Part shown: positions 56,600 through 64,000 of the stretch, piece after piece
Numbering within the stretch: the first letter of the stretch is position 1
Layout: every line of letters begins with the position of its first letter
The notes under the pieces: generated by a model
The model's database searches: none
The model's input: only the letters and a program-made list of their open reading frames with translations
Told to the model about the DNA's origin: nothing
Translations under genes and position numbers: made by a program
Assembly: GCF_026627445.1 (NCBI RefSeq)
Contig: NZ_JAPNLJ010000038.1
Span: 20,152 to 84,151 of the forward strand
Direction: 5' to 3'
DNA from: Streptomyces sp. H27-H1
GTDB lineage: Bacteria; Actinomycetota; Actinomycetes; Streptomycetales; Streptomycetaceae
DNA length: 64,000 nt

Positions 56600-58453
56600 C
56601 TACGAGCCCTCGTCCGCACCCTCGCGCGGCTGCGCGTACAGCCCCTCGATCAGCGCCCCGTACTTCTCCCGGATCACCCGGCGGCGCAGTTTCAGGGACG
56701 GGGTCAGCTCACCGGACTCCGGTCCCCACTCCTCGGTCAGCAGCCGGTAGCGCTTGATCTGCTCGGTGCGGTTGAGCCGGGCGTTGGCCGCCCCGACGGC
56801 GCGGGCGACCTCCTCCAGGACGGCCGGGTGCGCGGCGAGCTCACCGGGCGTACGTGCCTCGATCCCCCGGGCCTCGGCCCAGGCCGGGGCCAGTTCCGGG
56901 TCCAGGACGAGGAGGGCCACCAGGTAGGAGCGGCCGTCGCCGTGCACCAGCGCCTGCCCGATCAGCGGGTGTTCCTTGACGGTGTTCTCCACCAGGGCGG
57001 GCGAGACGTTCTTGCCGGTCGAGGTGATGATCAATTCCTTCTTGCGGTCGGTCAGCCAGAGGAACCCCGCCTCGTCGAGCCGCCCGATGTCCCCCGTCGG
57101 GAACCAGCCCTCGCCGTCGGAGGCGCTCTCCACCGAACCGTCGGGCAGCAGGTAGCCGCCGAAGACCGTCTCCCCGCGCGTGAAGATCTCCCCGTCCTGC
57201 GCGATCCGCAGTTCCAGCCCCGCGATCGGGCGGCCCACCGAGCCCAGCCGGAACCCGTCGGGGCTGTTGACCGTACAGACGCCGGAGGTCTCGGTCAGCC
57301 CCCAGGCGTCCATGATGGTGATGCCCCAGCCCGCCCAGAAACGGACCACGTCGATCGGCATCGGCGCGGTGGCGCTGGCCGTCCAGAGGAGCCGGTCCAG
57401 CCCCGCCAGCGTCAGCAGCGGGTCCAGCACCCCTTCCTTGGCCAGGGCGTACGAGGCTTCGAGCCCCGCCGGGACCTCCTCGCCCCGCTCCAGGTGGCCC
57501 GCGCGCTCCCGTGCCAGGTCGCCCGCGGCTTCGATGGCGCGCTGCCGCTCCTCGGGAAGCCGCCCCAGGACCGCCCGTACGGAGGCGGCCAGCTTCTCCC
57601 ACACCCGGGGCACCCCGAAGAACTGCACGGGGTGCAGTTCGCGCACGGCGGCCGAGACGGCGGCCGGGTCGGCGCACAGCCGGACGTGGGCGGCCCGCAG
57701 GAGGGGCAGGTAGATGCCGAGGATCCGCTCGGCGATGTGCGCGAAGGGCAGGTAGCAGATGTGCTCGGCGTGCTCGGGCAGTTCGATGTGCGCGTCGAGC
57801 CGGACGGACTGGAGCAGGATGTTGCGGTGGGTCAGGCGGACGCCCTTGGGGTCGCCGGTGGTGCCGGAGGTGTAGACGACGGTCAGCGGGTCCTCGGGCC
57901 GTGTTTCCCGCCAGGCCTTCTCGAAGGCCTCGGAGCGGTGCACCCGGGCGCCGCCGGCGTAGAGGGAGCCGTAGGTCGTGTGCGGGCCCGCTTCCGGCGC
58001 CTCGGCCACGACGAGCCGTTCCAGCGGGATCCCCGGATCGGCGAGCAGCGGCTCCCACCGGGCCAGTTCCCGGGCGCCTTCGATCACGGCGAGCCGGGCC
58101 CGGCTGTGGCGGGCTATGTGGGCGATCTGCTCGGGCGCGGAGGTCCCGTACACGGTGACGGGTACGGCGCCGAGGTGGACGAGGGCGAGGTCGGTGAGCC
58201 AGTGCTCGGGCCGGTTGCCCATCATCAGCAGGACGTGCTCGCCGCGCTCGACCCCCAGGGCGGCATAGCCGGCGGCGAGGACGGCCACTTTGCGGCGGAC
58301 GTCGGACCAGCTGAGGGTGGACCAGTTCGTACCGTCGGGGCCCTCGCGCCACGAGAGGGCGGGAAGATCGCCGTGCTCGGCGGCGTTGCGCGCCAGCAGG
58401 GCGGGCACGGTGAGCTCGTCGAGGGATGCGGGCAGTCGGAGTTTCGTGGTCAT
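56600..58453 (-). CDS. Long-chain acyl-CoA synthetase (AMP-forming)
   Basis: The 617-residue enzyme has VYTSGTTGDPKGVRLTHRN (ATP-binding P loop), DAWGLTETSGVCTVN and EGWFPTGDIGRLDEAGFLWLTDRKKELIITSTGKN, including the hinge Asp and catalytic Lys region. The length and KNVSPALVENTVKEHPLIGQALVHGD block are typical of FadD/FAA-type ligases of long-chain fatty acids. CAGGAG precedes the ATG at 58453. It is divergent from a MerR regulator, which probably controls it. Confidence 0.9.
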   Translation of the reverse strand: MTTKLRLPASLDELTVPALLARNAAEHGDLPALSWREGPDGTNWSTLSWSDVRRKVAVLAAGYAALGVERGEHVLLMMGNRPEHWLTDLALVHLGAVPVTVYGTSAPEQIAHIARHSRARLAVIEGARELARWEPLLADPGIPLERLVVAEAPEAGPHTTYGSLYAGGARVHRSEAFEKAWRETRPEDPLTVVYTSGTTGDPKGVRLTHRNILLQSVRLDAHIELPEHAEHICYLPFAHIAERILGIYLPLLRAAHVRLCADPAAVSAAVRELHPVQFFGVPRVWEKLAASVRAVLGRLPEERQRAIEAAGDLARERAGHLERGEEVPAGLEASYALAKEGVLDPLLTLAGLDRLLWTASATAPMPIDVVRFWAGWGITIMDAWGLTETSGVCTVNSPDGFRLGSVGRPIAGLELRIAQDGEIFTRGETVFGGYLLPDGSVESASDGEGWFPTGDIGRLDEAGFLWLTDRKKELIITSTGKNVSPALVENTVKEHPLIGQALVHGDGRSYLVALLVLDPELAPAWAEARGIEARTPGELAAHPAVLEEVARAVGAANARLNRTEQIKRYRLLTEEWGPESGELTPSLKLRRRVIREKYGALIEGLYAQPREGADEGS

Positions 58454-58570
58454 GGCAGCTCCTGGCCGTTTCACATCGTTGGTGCGACAGCAATACTGTT
58501 GAACACGAACCGTGTCGGTCGAACTGTGCCGATGAAAAGCGTGCTGATCAGAGAGCGAGGCGGAGAGCAC

Positions 58571-59299
58571 ATGACCACCCAGGCGCCGGAGCCGGCGTCG
58601 CTCACCGTCGACGAACTGGCGGCCAGGGCGGGTGTGACCGTCCGCACCGTACGGTTCTACAGCACCCGTGGGCTTTTGCCCCCTCCCGTGATCGGACCCC
58701 GTCGCGTGGGCCACTACGGCCCGGAGCACCTGTCCCGGCTCGCGCTCATCGAGGAGTTGCAGCACCAGGGCATGACCCTCTCCGCCATCGAGCGCTACCT
58801 CGACGCACTGCCCGACGACCTGAGCCCGCACGATCTGGCCATCCACCGCGCACTGGTGGCGACGTGGGCCCCGGACGCGGCGCTGGAGTCCTCGCGCGCC
58901 GAGCTGGAGAAGCGGGCCGGGCGAACACTGACGGAGACCGACATCCGGCGCCTGACGGCCATGAACGTGCTGTCGCCGACCCCGGAGGGCTTCCGGGTGG
59001 ACGTGGGGCTGCTGCGGCTCGGGGTCGCACTGCTCGACGTACCGATCGCCCACGAGACGATCCTGGTCGCCCGCGAAGTCCTGCTGGAGCACGCGCGGAC
59101 GGCGGCGCACCAGCTGACCGCACTGTTCCGGGACGAAGTGTGGGGCCCCTTCACGGAGGGCGAGAGCGACCCGGAACGGGTGGAGGCGATGAAGGCGCTG
59201 TCCGCGCACATGCAGCCGATGGTGGTACAGGCCCTGGTCACCGCGTTCCAGCGCTCCCTGAAGGAGGAGCTCCGGGCCGCCTTCGTCTCGGAAAGCTAG
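58571..59299 (+). CDS. MerR-family transcriptional regulator
   Basis: The 242-residue protein has the MerR winged helix LTVDELAARAGVTVRTVRFYSTRGLLPPP then VIGPRRVGHYGPEHLSRLALIEELQHQGMTLSAIERYL at residues 10-75. The C-terminal part is long and helical and has no Cys cluster, so the effector is probably not a metal or redox signal; a fatty acid or acyl-CoA is possible given the divergent acyl-CoA synthetase. The ATG at 58571 follows GGCGGAG. A dyad ACACG/CGTGT at 58504-58516 lies in the shared control region. Confidence 0.88.
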   Translation: MTTQAPEPASLTVDELAARAGVTVRTVRFYSTRGLLPPPVIGPRRVGHYGPEHLSRLALIEELQHQGMTLSAIERYLDALPDDLSPHDLAIHRALVATWAPDAALESSRAELEKRAGRTLTETDIRRLTAMNVLSPTPEGFRVDVGLLRLGVALLDVPIAHETILVAREVLLEHARTAAHQLTALFRDEVWGPFTEGESDPERVEAMKALSAHMQPMVVQALVTAFQRSLKEELRAAFVSES

Positions 59300-59435
59300 C
59301 GTGACGCCTCGCCTTTGACGCGCCGCAGTACGACCGCGACGGGGACGGCCCCCTGTCGCACGGCCCGGATATGGGGCCGATACCTGAGGCCCGAGCCGGG
59401 AACGTACCGGCTGACGGGCGCCAGGTGAGCGCCGT

Positions 59436-59663
59436 CTACATCGTGGAGCGCAGCATCCCCGCCGTCTTGGCCATCGCGGCCTTCGCCTGTTCGTCGGCCG
59501 TGGTCCGCGCGGCTTCCTCCAGTAGGAGGGCTGCCGCCTGGAGGAGGCCGACGTGCACGGGTACGGTCTCCAGCCCGGTGAGGGCCGCCATGGCCTGCTC
59601 GGTGGCGCTCTGGGGGATGAGGGTGCTGACTCCGCGTCCGGCGCCCCGCGTTGGTGTGCTCAC
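59436..59663 (-). CDS. Small hypothetical helical protein
   Basis: The 75-residue frame from GTG 59663 reads MSTPTRGAGRGVSTLIPQS, then two predicted helices (ATEQAMAALTGLETVPVHVGLLQAAALLLEEAARTT and DEQAKAAMAKTAGMLRSTM). I do not recognise it. The amphipathic helices and a moderate GGCGAG site support a real gene, and no alternative frame here is better. It is divergent from the maltokinase-cap-like gene. Confidence 0.5.
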   Translation of the reverse strand: MSTPTRGAGRGVSTLIPQSATEQAMAALTGLETVPVHVGLLQAAALLLEEAARTTADEQAKAAMAKTAGMLRSTM

Positions 59664-59781
59664 CCGGTGATTCTCGCCGATCGCGACGCCGAACCCACCC
59701 ACGAGACTGGTCGGGCGAGCCATCGCCCGACCGGCACGTAAATCAAGGGTCATGTGCGGAACGGCCGTTAGGGTCACCCTC

Positions 59782-60456
59782 ATGGCGAAGATCTACAAGA
59801 CCACGATGAGCCCGGGCAAACTCGAGCTCCTCGCTTCCTGGCTTCCGACGCGGCCCTGGTACGCGTCCACGGGACAGGCGCCGGCTCCGGCCCGCTCCGG
59901 CGGATTCAGGCTCGACGACCCCGAGGGTGAGGTCGGCATCGAGTTCATGGTGCTCACCGACACCTCGGGCGGCCGGGAGACCTCGTACCTCGTGCCGCTC
60001 AGCTACCGCGGGGCCCCGTTGGACGAGGCCGGAGCCGGTCTGGTGGGGACCTCGGAGCATGGGGTGCTCGGCACTCGGTGGATCTACGACGGCGTTCACG
60101 ACCCGGTGCTCGTGGGCCAGTTGCTCGCTCTGATCCAGGGCTGCGCCGTGGCGCAGGACCAGTGCGACAGTGGTATCGCCGACCCTTCCGTCACCGCCTG
60201 GTTCGACGGCCCCGGGCTCCCGGCGGACCTCCCGCGGGGGCGGCTGGAAATCACCGACACCGCGCGGGGTACCGACGTGCGCGTGCCGGGCGTCGCGGCG
60301 CTCGGCCTGACGCGTGTCCTGCGGCCCGTTGGCGACGGGCCGGCTGACGCCTCCGGGGTCGTGGGCCGGCTCACCGCCGGCTGGACCACGCCGGACGGGG
60401 CAGCGCACCGGGGCCTGTTCGCGGAGCTGCACACCACCGCGCACGCCACCACCTGA
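59782..60456 (+). CDS. Maltokinase N-terminal cap-like domain protein
   Basis: The 224-residue protein begins MAKIYKTTMSPGKLELLASWLPTRPWY and has FRLDDPEGEVGIEFMVLTD, YLVPLSYRGAPLDEAGAGLVGTSEHGVLGTRWIYDGVHDPV. These match the N-terminal cap domain of mycobacterial-type maltokinases. The kinase domain is absent, so it is a stand-alone cap. The role is unknown; it might regulate or bind a sugar. The ATG at 59782 is well placed but has only a weak ribosome binding site. Confidence 0.78.
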   Translation: MAKIYKTTMSPGKLELLASWLPTRPWYASTGQAPAPARSGGFRLDDPEGEVGIEFMVLTDTSGGRETSYLVPLSYRGAPLDEAGAGLVGTSEHGVLGTRWIYDGVHDPVLVGQLLALIQGCAVAQDQCDSGIADPSVTAWFDGPGLPADLPRGRLEITDTARGTDVRVPGVAALGLTRVLRPVGDGPADASGVVGRLTAGWTTPDGAAHRGLFAELHTTAHATT

Positions 60457-60464
60457 CCCGCCCC

Positions 60465-60501
60465 CGCGCGGTCCCGGGGCACAGGGCCCCGGAACCGCGC
60501 G
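60465..60501. terminator. Bidirectional terminator between the cap-domain gene and fadB
   Basis: A 15-bp stem with one mismatch (60465-60479 with 60487-60501) and a 7-base loop lies nine bases past the cap-domain stop and 32 bases past the fadB stop. It would end both convergent transcripts. Confidence 0.8.
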
Positions 60502-60532
60502 ACGGACGGCCGGTCCGCGCGGACGCGTCCGC

Positions 60533-62716
60533 TCAGTCCGTGTACGTCTCCCCGCGCTCGGCCTTCGCCACCAGGGAGGCCGGCGGGGCGAAGCGCTCGC
60601 CGTACTGCCCGGCCAGCTCGCGGGCCCGGGCCACGAAGCCGGCCAGGCCGCCCTCGTAGCCGTTGATGTACTGGATCACCCCGCCGGTCCAGGCCGGGAA
60701 GCCGATGCCCATGATGGAGCCGATGTTGGCGTCGGCGTAGGAGGTCAGGACCCCCTCGTCGAAGCAGCGGACGGTGTCCAGCGCCTCGGAGAAGAGCATC
60801 CGCTCCTTCATGTCCTCGAACGGGATCCCGACATGGCCGTCCCCTGGGGCCTTGGTGAAGTGCTCCCGCAGCCCCGGCCAGATCCCGGCGCGCTTGCCGC
60901 TCTCGTCGTAGACGTAGAAGCCGCCGCCACCGCTGCGCCCGGGGCGCCCGAACTCGTCGACCATCCGGTCGATGACGGTGTCGGCCGGGTGCTCCGGCCA
61001 GGCCCGGCCCTCGGCCTCGAAGGCCTTGCGGGTCTCGTTGCGGATCTTGCGGGGCAGGGTGAGGGTCAGCTCGTCCATCAGGGAGAGCACCTTGGCCGGG
61101 TACCCGGCCTGGGCCGCGGCCTGCTCGATGGAGGCGGGCTCGATGCCCTCGCCGACCATGGCGACGCCCTCGTTGATGAACTGGCCGATGACGCGCGAGG
61201 TGAAGAACCCGCGCGAGTCGTTGACGACGATCGGGGTCTTGTTGATCTGCCGTACGAGGTCGAAGGCGCGGGCGATGGCCTCGTCACCGGTGCGCTCGCC
61301 CTTGATGATCTCGACCAGCGGCATCCTGTCCACCGGCGAGAAGAAGTGCAGTCCGATGAAGTCGGCGGGCCGCGAAACCCCTTCCGCGAGGCCCGTGATG
61401 GGCAGCGTGGAGGTGTTCGAGCAGAGCAGCGCGTCGGGCGTGAGGAACTCCTGGACCTCCTGGAACACCTTGTGCTTGAGGGCGGTGTCCTCGAAGACGG
61501 CCTCGATGACGGCGTCACAGCCCGCCACGTCGGCGGGATCGGCGGTCGGGGTGATCCGGGCGAGGAGCTCGGCGCGCTTGGCCTCGGTCGTACGGCCCCG
61601 GGACAGGGCCTTGTCGAGCAGCTTCTCGGAGTACGCCTTGCCCTTGGCGGCGGCTTCGGGGGTGACGTCCTTCAGCACCACCTCGATGCCGGCGCGGGCG
61701 CAGGAGTAGGCGATGCCGGCGCCCATCATGCCGGCGCCGAGCACGGCCACCTTGGCGACCTTGCGGGGCTCCACGCCCTGCGGGCGGCTGCGGCCTGCGT
61801 TGACGGCCTGGAGGTCGAAGAAGAACGCCTGGATCATGTTCTTGGCGGTCTGCCCGGTGACCAGCTCGGTGAAGTAGCGGGCCTCGATGGTCAGGGCGGT
61901 CTCGAAGTCCACCTGGGCGCCTTCGACGGCGCAGGCCAGGATGTTGCGCGGCGCCGGGTACGGGGCCCCGTTCAGCTGCTTCTTCAAGTTGGCCGGGAAG
62001 GCCGGAAGGTTGGCGGCGAACCGCGGGTTGGACGGCGTGCCGCCGGGGATCTTGTAGCCGGGGACGTCCCAAGGCTGCTTCGACTCCGGGTTCGCCTCGA
62101 TGAAGGCGTGCGCCTTGGCGAGCATCTCCTCGGGCGTGGCGGCCAGTTCGTGGACCAGGCCGTTGTCCAGGGCGCGCTGGGGGCTGTACTGGGTCCCCTG
62201 CAGCAGCACCTTGAGCAGCGCGTCGGCGATGCCCATCAGGCGGACGGTCCGGGTGACGCCGCCGCCGGCCGGGAGCAGGCCGAGGGTGACCTCGGGCAGG
62301 CCGATCTTGGAGCCGGGCGCGTCGAGGGCCACGCGGTGGTGGGAGGCCAGGCAGATCTCGTAACCGCCGCCGAGGGCGGCGCCGTTGATGGCGGCGACGA
62401 CGGGCTTGCCGAGGGTCTCGATGCGGCGCAGCGAGCGCTTGATCTCGGTGCCGGTGTCGAAGGCCAGCTGTGCGTGCTCGGGGCGCAGCCGGGCCATGTC
62501 CTTCAGGTCGCCGCCCGCGAAGAAGGTCTTCTTGGCGGAGGTGAAGATGATGCCGCGGATGGAGTCCTTCTCGGCCTCCGCGCGGTCGGCGACCCGGGCG
62601 ATGGAGTCCTTGAAGGCCTGGTTCATCGTGTTGGCGGACTGGTTGGGGTCGTCGAGGACCAGGGTGACGACGCCGGTCTCGTCCTGTTCCCAGCGGATCG
62701 TGGTGGACTCGCTCAT
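60533..62716 (-). CDS. fadB: Multifunctional fatty-acid oxidation protein (enoyl-CoA hydratase/3-hydroxyacyl-CoA dehydrogenase)
   Basis: The 727-residue protein has an N-terminal crotonase domain (FFAGGDLKDMARL and INGAALGGGYEICLASHHRV, keeping a Glu) and from about residue 330 a NAD-binding domain with AVLGAGMMGAGIAYSCARAG. IGLHFFSPVDRMPLVEII carries the catalytic His. C-terminal 3-hydroxyacyl-CoA dehydrogenase domains end the protein. It carries out the second and third steps of beta-oxidation. The ATG at 62716 was chosen because the upstream frame lies in the thiolase gap. It forms an operon with the thiolase 52 bases upstream. Confidence 0.93.
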   Translation of the reverse strand: MSESTTIRWEQDETGVVTLVLDDPNQSANTMNQAFKDSIARVADRAEAEKDSIRGIIFTSAKKTFFAGGDLKDMARLRPEHAQLAFDTGTEIKRSLRRIETLGKPVVAAINGAALGGGYEICLASHHRVALDAPGSKIGLPEVTLGLLPAGGGVTRTVRLMGIADALLKVLLQGTQYSPQRALDNGLVHELAATPEEMLAKAHAFIEANPESKQPWDVPGYKIPGGTPSNPRFAANLPAFPANLKKQLNGAPYPAPRNILACAVEGAQVDFETALTIEARYFTELVTGQTAKNMIQAFFFDLQAVNAGRSRPQGVEPRKVAKVAVLGAGMMGAGIAYSCARAGIEVVLKDVTPEAAAKGKAYSEKLLDKALSRGRTTEAKRAELLARITPTADPADVAGCDAVIEAVFEDTALKHKVFQEVQEFLTPDALLCSNTSTLPITGLAEGVSRPADFIGLHFFSPVDRMPLVEIIKGERTGDEAIARAFDLVRQINKTPIVVNDSRGFFTSRVIGQFINEGVAMVGEGIEPASIEQAAAQAGYPAKVLSLMDELTLTLPRKIRNETRKAFEAEGRAWPEHPADTVIDRMVDEFGRPGRSGGGGFYVYDESGKRAGIWPGLREHFTKAPGDGHVGIPFEDMKERMLFSEALDTVRCFDEGVLTSYADANIGSIMGIGFPAWTGGVIQYINGYEGGLAGFVARARELAGQYGERFAPPASLVAKAERGETYTD

Positions 62717-62768
62717 GGTCACTGCTTTCGTTTCGGAAGGTCCGGGGGGCAGGGGGTGCAGGACGAGG

Positions 62769-63983
62769 TCAGAGGCGTTCGACGATGGTGGCAACGCCCA
62801 TGCCGCCGCCGACGCAGAGGGTGACGAGGCCGTAGCGCTTGTCCTGGCGCTCCAGTTCGTCGATGACGGTGCCGAGGATCATCGCGCCGGTCGCGCCGAG
62901 GGGGTGGCCGAGCGCGATGGCGCCGCCGTTGACGTTGACCTTGTCCAGGGAGACGCCCATGTCCTTGACGAAGCGGAGCACGACTCCGGCGAAGGCCTCG
63001 TTGATCTCGATGAGGTCGATGTCGTCGATGGTCAGGCCGGCCTTGGCGAGGGCCTTGCGGGTGGCCGGTGCGGGGCCGGTGAGCATGATGGTGGGCTCGG
63101 AGCCGGAGACGGCGGCCGACACGATCCGGGCGCGGGGCGTGAGGCCGCCCCGCTCGCCCGCCTCGCGGGAGCCGATCGCGACGAGGGAGGCGCCGTCGAC
63201 GATGCCGGAGGAGTTGCCCGCGTGGTGGACGTGGTCGATCTTCTCGACCCAGTGGTACTTCTGCAGCGCGACGGCGTCGAAGCCGCCGAGGTCTCCGATG
63301 TCCGCGAAGGAGGGCTTCAGGCGGGCAAGGGTGTCGGCGGTGGTACCGGGGCGGACGAACTCGTCGTGGTCCAGGACGACCAGGCCGTTGCGGTCGGTGA
63401 CCGGGACGACCGACTTCGCGAAGCGGCCTTCCTTGATGGCGGCGGCGGCGCGCTCCTGGGACAGGGCGGCGTACTCGTCGACATCGCGCCGGGAGAATCC
63501 CTCGATCGTGGCGATCAGGTCGGCGCCGATGCCCTGCGGGACGAAGTCGGTGTTCCAGCCGGTCATCGGGTCGTTGAACCAGGCTCCGCCGTCGGAGGCC
63601 ATCGGGACGCGGGACATCGACTCCACGCCGCCCGCGAGGACCAGGTCCTCCCAGCCGGAGCGGACCTTCGCGGCGGCCAGGTTGACGGCTTCCAGCCCGG
63701 AGGCGCAGAAGCGGTTCTCCTGAAGTCCGGCCACGGTGTCCGGCAGCCCGGCGGCGATCGCCGCGATGCGGGCGATGTCGGAGCCCTGGTCGCCGACCGG
63801 GCTGACCACGCCGAGCACGATGTCGTCGATGGTGGCGGGGTCCAGGCCGGGGTTGCGCTCGCGCAGGGCGTGGATGAGGCCGACGACCAGGTCGATCGGC
63901 TTGGTGCCGTGCAGGGAGCCATTGGCCTTGCCGCGGCCGCGCGGCGTGCGGATCGCGTCGTATACGTACGCTTCGGTGCTCAC
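62769..63983 (-). CDS. fadA: Acetyl-CoA C-acyltransferase (thiolase)
   Basis: The 404-residue thiolase has the nucleophile Cys93 in ENRFCASGLEAVNLAAA, INEAFAG, NVNGGAIALGHPLGATG with the active His, and TLCVGGGMGVATI with the second Cys. It releases acetyl-CoA in the last step of beta-oxidation. The start is GTG 63983 with AAAGG upstream near the window edge. It is the first gene of the fadA-fadB pair; anything before it lies outside the window. Confidence 0.94.
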   Translation of the reverse strand: MSTEAYVYDAIRTPRGRGKANGSLHGTKPIDLVVGLIHALRERNPGLDPATIDDIVLGVVSPVGDQGSDIARIAAIAAGLPDTVAGLQENRFCASGLEAVNLAAAKVRSGWEDLVLAGGVESMSRVPMASDGGAWFNDPMTGWNTDFVPQGIGADLIATIEGFSRRDVDEYAALSQERAAAAIKEGRFAKSVVPVTDRNGLVVLDHDEFVRPGTTADTLARLKPSFADIGDLGGFDAVALQKYHWVEKIDHVHHAGNSSGIVDGASLVAIGSREAGERGGLTPRARIVSAAVSGSEPTIMLTGPAPATRKALAKAGLTIDDIDLIEINEAFAGVVLRFVKDMGVSLDKVNVNGGAIALGHPLGATGAMILGTVIDELERQDKRYGLVTLCVGGGMGVATIVERL

Positions 63984-64000
63984 TGGTCAAGCCTTTCGGG

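Noticed and set aside
56504..59299. A 931-codon frame joined to the MerR regulator
   Set aside because: The upstream part is antisense to the acyl-CoA synthetase; the regulator starts at 58571 with its own ribosome binding site.
60314..62824. An 836-codon plus-strand frame opposite fadB
   Set aside because: FadB motifs on the minus strand are unambiguous.

Overview
The window is very GC-rich, with coding on both strands, GTG/TTG starts and many ATGA/GTGA stop-start overlaps. A four-gene conservon, a hopanoid cluster and a c-di-AMP riboswitch upstream of a LysM/M23 hydrolase all point to a Streptomyces chromosome. No plasmid, phage or transposase gene is visible.

Layout. (1) 1-1900: the end of a protocatechuate 4,5-cleavage operon (LigB-like fragment, LigC), then the decayed remains of an aldo/keto reductase and a SurE-like nucleotidase, next to a tRNA-Pro. 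(2) 2.2-3.9 kb: a transketolase split into two genes behind a SoxR-box-like, probably leaderless promoter. (3) 4.4-8.2 kb: a conservon (CvnA-D type) plus a GAF protein. (4) 8.5-14.3 kb: MBL-fold hydrolase, GDSL hydrolase, AlkZ-like winged-helix protein, riboswitch-controlled LysM/M23 hydrolase and a tyrosine phosphatase. (5) 14.4-24.3 kb: an eight-gene hopanoid operon (hpnC, hpnD, hpnE, prenyl diphosphate synthase, shc, hpnG, hpnH, aminotransferase), all on the minus strand. (6) 24.6-31.6 kb: a seven-gene minus-strand operon with two CDP-alcohol phosphatidyltransferases, a sugar-type nucleotidyltransferase, a glycerol-1-phosphate-dehydrogenase-like enzyme, a family 2 glycosyltransferase and a TagGH-like ABC exporter. 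It looks like an undescribed phosphodiester-linked glycopolymer or glycolipid pathway and is the best candidate for a new system here. (7) 31.9-45 kb: methyltransferase-acetyltransferase fusion, IPP isomerase (feeding the hopanoid pathway), anti-sigma-like ATPase, HdeD, enoyl-CoA hydratase homologue, SLC13/ArsB-like transporter, ABC-F protein, an ImmA peptidase/membrane protein/SDR trio, and Tex. (8) 45-51.3 kb: SCO6745-family protein, isochorismatase-like hydrolase, secreted M1 peptidase, DUF2236 protein and secreted sphingomyelinase. (9) 51.3-56.5 kb: aspartate 4-decarboxylase with two AspT-type antiporters, which could form a decarboxylation/antiport energy cycle. (10) 56.6-64 kb: acyl-CoA synthetase divergent from a MerR regulator, a maltokinase-cap-like protein, and a fadB-fadA beta-oxidation pair.

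All calls come from reading translations and motifs. No database search was run, so family names rest on recognised motifs and gene order.
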